Below are positions 31,391-41,791 of a DNA stretch of 64,000 nt, in pieces. The notes beneath the pieces were generated by a model that was not told where the DNA came from, ran no database searches, and saw nothing but the letters and a program-made list of their open reading frames with translations. The stretch's first letter is position 1; each line of letters begins with the position of its first letter. A program made the position numbers and the translations under genes. The stretch is taken from the NCBI GenBank assembly GCA_039566865.1, contig CM076961.1:6409501-6473500 (forward strand). Direction: 5' to 3'. This DNA is from Aurelia coerulea. Its lineage: Eukaryota; Cnidaria; Scyphozoa; Semaeostomeae; Ulmaridae.

Positions 31391-32345
31391 TCATTCAATT
31401 CCTACCCTAACAAGATCCTCCCCTGGCAGTCCAGGGGTCAACAATGAGAAAAAATGGGAAACATAGTAAATAAAGGAAACAGAACACTTGGTTTTCTGAA
31501 GAGAAATATTAGAATAGACTCTCAAAATCTACGTTCAAAGGCTTGCAAAGCTATTGCAAGACCTACCCTAGAGTACGCTACACATATTTTTTATAAGGAA
31601 CTAAGGTCCAGGCTAGTAGGCAGTTTCTTAAATTTTTGGGCAACTTTGCCACCAAAAGTTTCTTATGGGTTTCTTATATCTAAATGCCAGAAGTGTAGAG
31701 TTAATTTTGTTTGTCTAAAGGGTTCCCAAATTATTTAGCAAGATCTCAAAGCAAGTAAATAGCATAATTAGCACTCAAAATAATGTTCAAAAGTTGCTAT
31801 AACTGTACGGTGTCAAAACATTTTTGAATGTGATAGGAAAATTAAAACTGCAAATTTAGAAAAGTTCCTTAACTAATTGAATTCAGGCAGGGTTGTTTCT
31901 TAACTTTCAAAAAATTGAGCCTACCGTTTCTTATAAAAAAATTACGTGCAGTGCAATATGGGATCCTTACACAAAGAAAAAACATAAATATGCGATTGAG
32001 ACGATTCAACACAAAGTAGCAAGGTACGTGACAAAGAGATACAAAGTATGCCAGTGTACATGAAATGTCGAAGGAACTTCAAGGAACTCACTTGAGGAGA
32101 CAGGGACAAGTCATGTTTTACCAGATACATCATAACTAAGTTGAAATAAAGAAAGATGCGTACAGCAGGCAGTCATCCAATTCAAGACCATCTAAAGAAG
32201 CCTATGAGACACCAGGGACAGGCCCGCAATATTACAATTTTTCATTTTTCCCAAGAACAATTAAAGAATGGAATAGGCTCCCACAGGAAACAGTAGAGGT
32301 GAACTCATGAGTAGTCTTCAAAAATACTCTTGAAGTATAACTTTT
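31391..32345 (+). pseudogene. LINE ORF2 C-terminal part, split by a MITE
   Basis: Before the insertion the plus strand encodes KGNRTLGFLKRNIRIDS and RPTLEYAT. After it, from about 31955, the pieces AIWDPYTKKKHKYAIETIQ and KVARYVTKRYK follow, then an EWNRLPQETVE tail near 32270. This order matches the thumb/C-terminal region of jockey/CR1-type LINEs ('NKANRTLGFLRRN...RPLVEYA...WDPYT...I...Q..AARFV'). Further stops lie downstream (e.g. tga after CQCT). Confidence 0.75.
31582..31948. mobile_element. AAGAAAC-family MITE inside a LINE
   Basis: The insertion runs from 'attttttataaggaac' to 'gtttcttataaaaaaattacgtg' and separates two parts of a LINE reading frame that otherwise join (EYA / WDPYT). 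Its interior matches 46866-47375 and 25540-25700. Confidence 0.7.
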
Positions 32346-32485
32346 TTTCTGTTCTAAATTCTTTACAATTGATTAATGATTTAGATAATTTCAAACCATA
32401 GGACAACAGTGTAACCTCTTTTCAACTTGAAGGTTGATTTTTTAGGTATTTCACATGCAGGGGTCCTTTAATGATATGACACTGA

Positions 32486-32690
32486 AGGTGGTGTGGTAAT
32501 CCTCTGACTTGCAGCCAGAACAGTCAGGCGGAGTGGGTTCAATACCCGGTACCACTTGAACGTCATGAAAAGGAGTCGTGGACTTGATTAGGTCTGCTCT
32601 ATTTCTGCGATTCCAGCGCTTGGCGCTGAAAAACGCAACTTTACCTTCACCTTTAAATGTTGAGCTCTTAGTCTTATGTTTCATTCACCT
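32486..32690 (+). mobile_element. tRNA-derived SINE candidate
   Basis: A tRNA-like segment (32486-32556) has a B box GGTTCAATACC (32536-32546), a weaker A box TGGTGTGGTAA (32489-32499), a T-arm GGG/CCC stem and partial acceptor pairing GTGGT/ACCAC. It continues with an unrelated ~130-bp body containing the palindrome 'ccagcgcttggcgctg'. No target duplication was found. Confidence 0.5.
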
Positions 32691-33074
32691 CAGATTTTCA
32701 CTGATTTTCATGCTCCAAAGTTTCATGTAGGGTGTATTTATAGTATGATGTTCATTGTGCTATGATGTGTTTCCCTTTTCCTTTATTGTCTATAATTTTT
32801 CTTTTTTCTCTAAATTGACACAACCTTCTTTAATAAGTAGTCAATTATTCAAGTAGAAGTAGAACCAAATTTTTACACAAATGCCTGGTGTGGGGAAGAT
32901 TCTGTAAGAAATGTGGGGGGAAAGGACACGAGCAAAGTGGGGAAAGCGGAGGTACTGTGCCCTGCCACATTGGAACTACAATTCATACATTCATGAAAGA
33001 AAGTGTAAGTTATGAAAGAGTTTATACATCACCTTGTTGATAAAAGACTGGATTTGGCGCCATCCATAACTTCT
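32691..33074. other. No gene seen
   Basis: AT-rich and unclassified, nothing supported. Confidence 0.4.
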
Positions 33075-33185
33075 TAGCCTGCGTGCAGACTCTACTGATT
33101 CCCTAAAGAAAAGTGAGGTTCCTCCTCCAGTAGAGTCTGCGCATCAGCGACGGAGAGCCTGTCTGCTGACATCAGCATTTTACAT
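33075..33185 (+). mobile_element. TAGCCTGCGTGCAG-family MITE fragment
   Basis: TAGCCTGCGTGCAGACTC starts the segment, and 'cagtagagtctgcgcatcagcgacgg' follows in inverted relation. The whole is matched in reverse complement at 38222-38334 and shares its terminus with the 74-bp palindrome at 35546. Confidence 0.7.
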
Positions 33186-34054
33186 CCTGATGTTCCCGGA
33201 TGTTGCCGTCTGTTGTATATTCAATATGGCCGCCACGCTGCACGATCGCTTGACGGTGGTTAAAAGATTGTATGCAAAATGGAGTTGGAAAGAACATTGT
33301 GCAGAATTTGTAGAATCGAAATAGTAACAAAGCACGACTTTAGCTTAATTCCAGGAAAGTTGATTATGAGAAAAGCATTAAAAGTTTTCATGAGTCGATA
33401 AAAATAGAGAGGTTGGCGTTGGCGAGCGAGGCCTAAAATGAAATACATTTGCAAACCAAACAATAATGTTTGACGCAACTGAAGCGATGGCATTGAAAAT
33501 TACTGAGGAAACTTTGAAGTTACGAATGAAGTCAGATATTCTCTTGGAGTCACGAATGAAATCCGAGTTTTTACCTGGCCCAATCAATTTTATCACCCCG
33601 CCCGTGTGCTGGTGCCGGTGGATGCACGCATAGCCTAATATTACATGGCTCTGGAGGAAATATACCCCTTGATTTGGTGCTAGAACATTTCAACAACATT
33701 ACGAAACTGTGCTTAGCCACTCTCAGAAGGCCCGCAGAGAGTGCAGAATTAAGAAGATCAGGAAAACACTAAAGCATCAATCAAAAATGACCTCAAGAAA
33801 TTGTTTAGGAACTTACAAGTAAAGTAAAGAAACATTTATGTACTAATAACAAAGGTAGACAATACAAAGCACACACAAGGCAAAATCCAGCCATTTTAGA
33901 CGACTTTGATGTTCATTACTTCTATACATGTTATGGGATGAAACAGACAAGAAAAAAATTCAGATTCATTATTTACAGTAAACCGTTAAAAAGCATATCA
34001 ACTAGTGGTTGCAGCTCTATGGCCTCATCCCACATGTCCACTGCAGTGTAAAAC
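33186..34054. other. No gene seen
   Basis: Mixed sequence without recognisable genes or repeats shared with the rest of the window. Confidence 0.4.
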
Positions 34055-34365
34055 GCTGAGTGCATTTTTTTTATAAGAAATTAAGAATTTGGGCCAGTAC
34101 TGAAAGTTTCTTAAAGATCAGATTTTGATTATTCATACTTTCTTACGAATTTCTGAAAAGTTTCCTAACAAACTTCATGTTCACTACCTGTGCCCTTGCG
34201 AACTTTTTAAAACAATGTGTTTTGAGGGCTTCCAATATTTAGACATTAAACAAATGAAGATAAAGTAAAAATATTTTATAAAGTTATCTTTTCCCAGTAC
34301 TGGAGTTTCTTAATTTTTTGGCGATCTGAGAGTCAAGGTTCTTCTTACAGGAGAAAATTTGTGCA
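34055..34365. mobile_element. AAGAAAC-family MITE, diverged copy
   Basis: 'tttttttataagaaattaag' at the left and 'gtttcttaattttttggcgat...gttcttcttac' at the right are degenerate ends of the family. Several AGTTTCTTA motifs lie inside. Ends are imprecise. Confidence 0.55.
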
Positions 34366-35098
34366 TGTGGCCATTACTATTTATCAAGGCCCCTCTCTAA
34401 TAAGCCCCTCACACCTATTCCCAAACCTAATTGAGACCCCCTCTCGTTGTAAGGCCCCCTCCATGTATTTAAAACACAAATGCTTTTGAAAATTTTCTCT
34501 CAGAGAACTAAAACAATTAAAAGAATAATTTTTATATGTTTTGGGCTCAACACCAACTTGTATTTGTTTGTTTTACTTTCAAAATGTTAACAGTCAAACT
34601 CGGATAAATCAGTCTTGCATTTTCAGAAGCTCAAGAAAAAGTATCAGTCCCAGATTGGACTGAATTAAAATCCCTAAATTGGACAAAATATGATGAGTTA
34701 AAATATGACAGGTTAGTCAGATTTGCTTGGATTAAGTCAAATTATTTCTCTTGGTCTGACGAAATCTGAATTATGCGAGTATGACCGTATGTTCATTTTG
34801 GGCAATACGAAATAAAAGGTTCCAAAAAGCTTTTGCGGGCTTAATATATAGCTTTAACGGTAAATGAGGACTCTTGTCATAATACAGTATGAACAGATCT
34901 TATAGTAATAAGAAATTAATGTATCAATCATTCATTCCATTTCAATGTCTCAGTTTGAACGTTCCAACACTGTTGGAGTTCAGATATATTTATTTGATCC
35001 TCTAGAAGATGAGTTTTTCTGAACAAAGAGTGGCACTAAATGCTGTGTCCATATTTTGATGTTGACTTGCGTAATTAAAGGCATCCAATTTAGAATCA
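34366..35098. other. No gene seen
   Basis: Unclassified AT-rich sequence. It may include the decayed 3' part of the helicase relic that starts at 35099. Confidence 0.4.
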
Positions 35099-35545
35099 TC
35101 AACAATGTCTTGTCATGCATTGTCTTAATTTTCTTCCACCAAAATGAATGATCCAAATCTGAACAAGGATGTCTGGAAAGATTGAACTCAAGATCTCCAA
35201 AATTTTGATTCCATGGGTAAATTTCCAGATCTCCGCATGCGTTCTCAGAGTTTCATAGTTAAATGTTTTGTCAGCATGCTTCAACACTTGGTTGATATGA
35301 AAATCTCCATAGTTGATATTCACATTGGACAAAATAGATAATGTGCTCATAATTTTTATTTCTGTAAATCTTTGGAAAGTAGTTTCATTTGTTCATTTGA
35401 TATCTCTTGTGTTTTTACTATATGTTCACACCCTTCAGAATTTTCCTGAATAAAAGGATAATAGGATACAGTGCATGGATCTGCTTTACAGTCATTATTA
35501 AAATTTTCAGCACAAATGTCACAGCACTTGCAGCCTCGTATTACA

Positions 35546-35619
35546 TAGCCTGCGTGCAGACTCGACTATCCTAAAGTGTAGTCCTACACTTTAGGATAGT
35601 CGAGTCTGCACGCAGGCTA
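35546..35619. mobile_element. 74-bp perfect palindrome with 9-bp TSD
   Basis: Two 36-nt arms (35546-35581 and 35584-35619) are exact reverse complements with only TC between them. The arms begin TAGCCTGCGTGCAGACTC. The flanks CGTATTACA at 35537-35545 and 35620-35628 are an exact 9-bp duplication, as made by Mutator-type transposases. It shares its terminus with the MITE fragments at 33075 and 38222. Confidence 0.93.
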
Positions 35620-37269
35620 CGTATTACACCCATTGCATCATTGTTTTCAGAAAGATTGTTTGAAATCATCTCTCTGCGGCATTTGCTTGATGTCACATAT
35701 TCTCTTATGTCCCCTGCACAATTTGATTGCAAAAATCCATTGTACAGCAGAAAGCAGCGGCTTTTAGAACCATCTCTTTGCGTCCTACCACATTCTTGTA
35801 TGTAGGATTCAATGGATTTTGATGGCCCTGAATGCAATATTCTACAGACACCTTTTGCAATTCATACCCATTCCAAAGCCACAGTACATTTGAAAATTCT
35901 TATTGTGCCATCTAATTCTGAAAGATCCTTAAAATATGCACTTTTGCTCTGTTTGGTGTTCCTGCATGAAACATGTCTACTGACCTTTTCTGTGGGATCT
36001 TGAGTTTCAATGCATAAAAATCTGGACCAAGGCTTTCTTCAAATGTCCTCCATATGACAGCTGCTGGGTTTTGGGTTTTGCAAATAAATCCTTTCTGTCC
36101 TTATTTTTGACTTACAACTCAGTTATAAGTGGGTAGAACCTTTTTTGAATAACATATCAATAAGTCAACACAAAATTTAAAATTCTCCTTCCCAGGTGAA
36201 AACTCCAAGATGCGTGTGTTTCTGCCAACACAAGGCCTCAAAGATTTCCAGTTTTGTAACTTTTGTAGCAGTTGCTGTGAACCCTGAAAACTGTGTATCT
36301 CTTGGTAGCAAAGATCTTAACTCCCCAATTGATCCATACCAAATCCTGGAGTGATCTATGTTAGACCTTGATGACCCCCTGCAAAAGAATATTTTGTTAC
36401 CTCAAGAACTACTGTACTTTGAAAGATGTTTGCACTTAATTTAAATCCAGCTTGAGAATAAAACATTTATTTAGAAATCTAACAAATTTTCACAGGGAGT
36501 CAGACTCATCTCTAATTTTACTAAATAAATGATCTATTATGAGCATTTCTTATCAAACATTGTCCTACGTGAATTAATAAGAAAATCTTTATTTCCCAAA
36601 TTCATGTTTTAGAATGGCCATATTCAATTTTACATCAAACACAGTTAGTGTCAGAAGTTCAGATTCTAGAATGTATGGATTCCAGAGTTATCTAATACGG
36701 CTGATCCAATCCTAGGGATAAAGAACCCTGTCTGACATCATTCAACAGGCAATGATTCAAAACTAATTTCAATGGCAGCACACTGTATTGATTTTCCAGG
36801 GCTTGATAATATGGTATTCAAGGGGTTAAACATTGCAAGAATCTGCAAATAATAATTATTATAATAAAATAATAATAATATTGCAAGAATCTGCATCCAC
36901 CCTGTTTTGTTTAATGAAGAGGGCACTACAAGGATTCTTTTGAGTAGGGGGTTGCCACCCCCCAACCACTGCACAAACAACCCATATTTTCAAAGTTAAT
37001 TTCAAAAAATGAATGCACCACAATAACTTTTCATATCATGGATTTGGCTACCATTTATTAAATTTGAAGCATTAAATTTCTGTATCACTTGGGCAAAACC
37101 CTAACCTAAACCTACTGTCTGTATCAAAAATGATGTTGAAGATGGTCCACTTTGCTTAGAGGCATGTCCCCCTTCTATGCACCAGTATTCCATTGATTTG
37201 ATTTGCTTTGATTAAATATCTTTAAAGAGGATGCCCCAATCACCCAGAGGTGCTTTTCATGGGGGTCCT

Positions 37270-37691
37270 CAAAAGTAAAAAGTTACAATGTAGGTATAAA
37301 AAATAGAAATTAATAGTAAACTACCTAAACTTAATAACATCTTACACAGCTAAAAGCGATTACAGTCCTTTGTTACAATTCAAAATTGTTCATTCTGTTC
37401 TTTAAAAAAACAATATGAAGATCTTTGCTTCCCCCAATTAGTTCTTGAATTCGGTAATCTAAAGTTCCCCTTATTTCGAGTATTATAGGTATGTATTTCA
37501 TTACCCCTCACGTTCGATGTGTTCACATTATTTAGCAAAGTTTTCTTTACAAATGAACTCCTGTGTGCCTTCCTTCTTTCCTCAAGTGATTCCCATTTCA
37601 AAGCAGCAAGTGCATCAGAGCTTGATGACCTGTTTGGGCGGTCCAGTATGACTTTTGCAACCTTATTCTGCAGAATCTGAAGTGACTTCAT
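37270..37691 (-). pseudogene. LINE ORF2 C-terminal fragment
   Basis: The minus strand encodes SLQILQNKVAKVILDRPNR, then LKWESLEERRKAHR and a TYNTRNKGNFRLPN tail, the usual end of jockey/CR1-type LINE proteins. The frame ends at 37380; a short 3' UTR follows to about 37270 without a poly(T). It lies between two exon relics of the helicase pseudogene. Confidence 0.78.
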
Positions 37692-38221
37692 TAATACTTT
37701 ATTGAACTTTTTTACTTTATTAATACTTTATTTTACTTTATTATACTTTACTTCATGATGTTCCCCCAACGAGAATTTACTTTTTGCACCATGAAAAACT
37801 TACCATATAGTGTTATGCAATGGGTTTCATTAACAGCAACTCCGACACAGTTATCAGCAAAGTAATTATCAGTAGGCCTAAAGAGTTTCTCCATTTTGTT
37901 GGGAAGACAACATCGATTCAGGTGTGAGAAGGACGAGTCTGTCCTTAAAGACATCCAAGAAGGGTTGTACAGTGCTCCTGTCCACGGAATATTGCCACAG
38001 CTGAAACATAAGTCTTTAAAATCTTTGAAATGAAATTACAGTGCATTCTTTTGTTCGTTGTTAAATCTGTCGACATTCAAAGTACAGCATGCAAGCTTCC
38101 ATGCTTCCTGGAAACCTTCTTCATCCCACTCCTGCCATGTTGTTGTTCCTGTTGCGCCATCATGAATTGCGAGATAACAATAGAATCGCTCTCTACCAAT
38201 GAAATTTGGTTCCTCGAGCCG

Positions 38222-38334
38222 AGGAACCGCACGTGACCGCAGACAGGCTTTCCGTCGCTGATGCGCAGACTCTACTGGAGGAGGAACCTCACTTCTCTTC
38301 AGGGAATCAGTAGAGTCTGCACGCAGGCTATAAC
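38222..38334 (-). mobile_element. TAGCCTGCGTGCAG-family MITE fragment
   Basis: This is the reverse-complement partner of 33075-33185, ending in 'gagtctgcacgcaggcta'. It extends a little further on the other side ('cgcacgtgaccgcagacaggc'). Non-coding. Confidence 0.7.
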
Positions 38335-38805
38335 TTCTCTGCTGTGCTCCTTGCTTGTTGTCCGCATATACCATTCAGACGTAGATTCATATTCAGAAGG
38401 AGAGTGAGATTCAACTCAGAATCATATTCAGCCTAGTATCCAATTTTTTTATGTTTCTTGTCAAACCCCAAGAAACCCTCTCATAATATTTTCTAATGAT
38501 CATGCCTCAATATTTCTTTCTAGTTGATTTGATTCTCTTGAGGTATCCTGCTCTTGATGATACCAAAAGTGAGATTTTACAAGAACCAAAACTGAACAAA
38601 ACTAGAGGCGCCCTTATCCAATATATTAAACATGTTGAATGCTGGAGGCCATAGTTCCATATTGTTTGTTTTCACTTCACAACTACTGTACGTGAAACCC
38701 CAAAAGCTAGTAGGTAGCCTAGTTGCATCCTTTTACCTTGTCAACAACTTGCGGTTTTTTGGATGGATTGCAGATGGATTCTCCCAACATATACTATGCG
38801 AGTGT
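38335..38805. other. No gene seen
   Basis: Unclassified sequence, nothing supported. Confidence 0.4.
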
Positions 38806-38813
38806 ACGCGCAG

Positions 38814-39239
38814 CCCGGGGGGGTACTCCCATTATAGCCCGACAGGGGGGTCCAGTCAGGGATAAAGAGGGCCAAAGCAAAAATTGTGAAAAGCACCCTC
38901 AAATGGTAGTATCTTTTCACAGAAACCCTCAAATGGTAGTTTGTGGACCTAAAATTGGGCCATTTGGTAGCATCTGGTAGCGAAAATTTTCTGCAGTTTT
39001 TCAAAATTTTCTATTGCAAAAACTGATTGAACAAAGCAAGAAAACTTCACAATTCAATGATAATTATTGCTGCAACGACCATATTGACATGCGGAAGAGC
39101 CTACAGAGTTGAAATCTTATAACTGGCCAGGAATCTTGGAATACCCCCAATTGGTAGTAGGAGTTTGGTAGCCATTTTGTAAGACCCTCAAACCGACTGG
39201 ACCCCCCTGTTAGGCCATAAAGGGAGTACCCCCCCTGGG
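38814..39239. mobile_element. hAT-type MITE with exact 8-bp TSD
   Basis: Termini CCCGGGGGGGTACTCCC...GGGAGTACCCCCCCTGGG enclose 426 bp. ACGCGCAG is duplicated at 38806-38813 and 39240-39247. Arms continue to match through 'acaggggggtccagtc'. The interior holds repeats of 'cctcaaatggtag'. Non-coding. Confidence 0.92.
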
Positions 39240-39247
39240 ACGCGCAG

Positions 39248-39719
39248 TTCAATTCAAGCACCTCCCGCAAGAAAGTTCTAGACTTGCCCCAAGCGTGGCC
39301 CCAATAGACCTTTTAGCTATTCTACAAAAGAGCCTGGATCGAGCTTTATTTTTATACGCGAGGCTCGATAGAGTGGTGTTAAGAGCTTCTATCACTATTG
39401 TGCAAATTCGAAAATTCTACAAAGTGCACTGTGCTTGTCACCCAGTGGAGAGCCGTGGCCCGCGGTTTCTATGCTTGATTGCTGCTGGATCGGCGACGGA
39501 GATCTGTTTTTGGGATCTCCGTTGTCGATCTCCGTTGTCGATTTGGCGGGGTCGGGCGTGGGGACGGGGGCTGCTTTCATTTTCATTTCATTTTAAATTA
39601 TTTATACACAAAAACCCTTCAGCTAACAAACGCAATACTTAAATAAGAAAATAAATATCCTAATTACATTAATATAGTCTATATACAGTTAAAGCAAAAT
39701 CATGTACAGTAATCTATGT
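39248..39719. other. No gene seen; GC-rich patch
   Basis: Around 39480-39575 the sequence is GC- and CpG-rich with a duplicated 'ctccgttgtcgat'. A 115-codon plus-strand frame crosses it but shows no known motif. Confidence 0.35.
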
Positions 39720-39990
39720 AGTAGCAGCTGCTCTTCCAGGGCGTCGTGTTTTAGTTAGCTCTGGTTGCTGGATCGTTGGAGAGGTTTCCCAGTCTATCGG
39801 TTTTATGCTCATTTCTTTTACTTTTATTAATTAGGTTTTATGGTTTAGTTGTATATATTCATTGTAAGTAGTTTTTAGATGTTTTTAGCCAATTTTTATT
39901 GTAAGTTTTTATGTGGAGGGCCCCTTGAAAATCAGCCACTAGGGTGAAGGGCCTCCCTCCTTAATAAATTGAAATATGAAAATATGAAAA
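39720..39990 (+). mobile_element. LINE 3' UTR with (TGAAATA)-type tail
   Basis: The segment 'ggagggccccttgaaaatcagccactagggtgaagggcctccctcc' forms an imperfect hairpin, followed by 'aataaattgaaatatgaaaatatgaaa', a short tandem tail typical of some CR1/L2-like LINE ends. No coding part remains. Confidence 0.6.
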
Positions 39991-39998
39991 TATGAAAT

Positions 39999-40350
39999 AT
40001 GCGTACGACGAGCTTTGGAATTGAGACTATATCCTTCCTTGGAAACAGACTTTGGTCCACTTTGCCAAATGCAGTGAAACAAGCAAGCACTCTTCCTATC
40101 TTTAAATACCTGATTAGATATTGGAAGGGCGAGAACTGCAACTGTAGGCTATGCAAGACATACATTCCGCAGGTTGGGTATCTAACATGATATTCATAAT
40201 TATGTCATTATGTTTAATCTAATGTTTTTAACGGTTTTGTAAATAGGACTTTTTTCCCCCATTTATTTCATTTTATATGTTTGCTAAATAGTAGGCCTAA
40301 ATTAGCAGTAATTTTGCTATCTAGTGTATTTTAAGCCTACTTTAAAGAGA
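39999..40350 (+). pseudogene. LINE ORF2 C-terminus and 3' UTR
   Basis: The plus strand encodes SFGIETISFLGNRLWSTLPN, then FKYLIRYWKGENCNCRLCKTY and a stop, the same Cys-rich tail seen at 11571-12299 and 62385. Only the end of the protein is present. The 3' UTR runs into the AAT microsatellite at 40352. Confidence 0.8.
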
Positions 40351-40351
40351 G

Positions 40352-40352
40352 A

Positions 40353-40406
<54 letters not shown>

Positions 40407-40415
40407 TAATAATAG
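40352..40415 (+). repeat. (AAT)n microsatellite at LINE tail
   Basis: Uninterrupted aat/ataata units follow the LINE 3' UTR and lie next to the satellite array, consistent with a LINE tail or its target. Confidence 0.85.
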
Positions 40416-40831
40416 ATGATAATGATAATAGTGGATACAAGTGAATAGAGCATATATAGATGTATATAAATGTATATAAATGTATATAAGCATATTGCAG
40501 TAAATTCTAGGGGATATCGGTGTAAAAGCGTGTTTATAGTAGATACAAGTAAATAGATCGTATAAAGATGTATGTAAATGTATGTAAGCATATTGCAGTA
40601 AATTCTAGGGATATCGGTGTAAAAGCGTGTTTATAGTAGATACAAGTAAATAGAGCGTATATAGATGTATATAAGCATATTGCAGTAAATTCTAGGGGAT
40701 ATCGGTGTAAAAGCGTGTTTATAGTGGATACAAGTAAACAGAGCGTATATAGATGTATAGTGTACGGTTAGAAGAGGGCCTAACTACTCAAAGAAACAGG
40801 CATCTGTTTGGTCTTTTGCGCTTTTTCTTTT

Positions 40832-40875
40832 CCAGTGCTGACGTTTCGCCCACTAGGGCATCTTCAGAGCAACTG
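40832..40875 (-). ncRNA. Hammerhead-like ribozyme motif, unit 1
   Basis: On the minus strand the order is stem I strand CAGT(T)GCT, box CTGAAGA, one extra T, stem II GCCC/GGGC with loop TAGT, box GAAA, then C-G-T-C and the second stem I strand AGCACTG. Position 7 of the first box is variable in hammerheads, so A is acceptable. Stem I can form 7 bp with a 1-nt bulge. Stem III is minimal and the palindromic ACGT would allow pairing only between two copies. The extra base before stem II may weaken catalysis. Confidence 0.5.
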
Positions 40876-41747
40876 AATAAATTTAAGAAGTCAACCTATA
40901 TTTATAGTCAAAGAATTTAATTACAAGAATTAATGTCTATATAAGGTCCTTCCGGTTCTTCATAAAGCGTTTAAGCTTCGTCCTTCTTGCTGTTTTTGTT
41001 GTTGTTGTTGTTGTTGTTGTTGTTTTGTCATTCTTCTTCATTGTATCCCGGTTGCTGTTCTTGGTTTTCTTTGTCATTTTACGTCAGATTATTTCTTCGA
41101 TGTTGTTGTGTTCTTTGTTGCTGTTGTTGTTGCTAATGTTCTTCATTGTCTTTGTTTTGATTGATGTTGCTGTTGTTGTTGTTGTTGTTGTTCTTTGTCA
41201 TTTAACGTCACATTGTTTCTTCAATGTTGTTGTGTTCTTTATTGTCGTTCTTGTTGCTGTTGTTCTTCGTTGTCTTTTATTCTGATTGATATTGTTGTTG
41301 TTGGTGTTGTTCTTTGTTATCTCGCGTCAGATTGTTCTTTGTTGTTGTTGTTGCTGTTTCATATGATGTCAGATTGATGTTTCGTCGAGCGAGATTCGCC
41401 GTCCCAACTGGTTTCGGTCGTTCGTAGCCGGTGGCTGATTCCATGAATCTAAAGCCACCTCGGGTGTACCTGTACCCTTTTCTTTCGTTTCTTCTCGTTT
41501 CGTTTCTATTTGGCGTCTTTCACAATTCGAGTGTCTTTCTGAAGCATCGGTTCTGAGTTGCAGTCTTAGCTGTTGGTGTTTCTTGTTGCAGTTGGCTTGT
41601 TGTTGACTTTGAAGCGCTTTCTGTTCTTTATAGCGGGCCATTCGGTGTCTGCGTCCAGAATCGATATAATAAATAGTGTATGGTTAGAAGAGGGCCTAAC
41701 TACTCAAAGAAACAGGCATCTGTTTGGTCTTTTGCGCTTTTTCTTTT

Positions 41748-41791
41748 CCAGTGCTGACGTTTCGCCCACTAGGGCATCTTCAGAGCAACTG
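41748..41791 (-). ncRNA. Hammerhead-like ribozyme motif, unit 2
   Basis: This motif is identical to that at 40832-40875 and exactly 916 bp away, in the second tandem unit. Confidence 0.5.

Larger units (their letters stand above)
35099..38100 (-). pseudogene. RecQ-like DNA helicase, decayed multi-exon gene
   Basis: Read on the minus strand, family landmarks occur in the right order but in different frames. LNVDRFNNEQKNAL (about 38090-38040) resembles the N-terminal Q-motif region. LLTPES (about 37930-37910) and GVAVNETHCITLYG (about 37850-37805, a degenerate DEAH box) follow, ending at a donor gtaagt. An acceptor tcttttgcag (ends 36379) opens GELRSLLPRD...FTATAT (motif III, 36281-36260). PSKSIESYIQECGRTQRDG (motif VI, 35837-35770) and a Cys-rich tail CKCCDICAENF (about 35555-35520) follow, then a HAEIW...HGIKILEIL tail to 35099. 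Stops (ALEWV-stop-IAKG) and frameshifts break it, a LINE fragment sits in one intron and a palindrome lies next to the Cys-rich segment. The Walker A segment was not found. RecQ enzymes unwind DNA in repair; this copy cannot. Confidence 0.75.
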
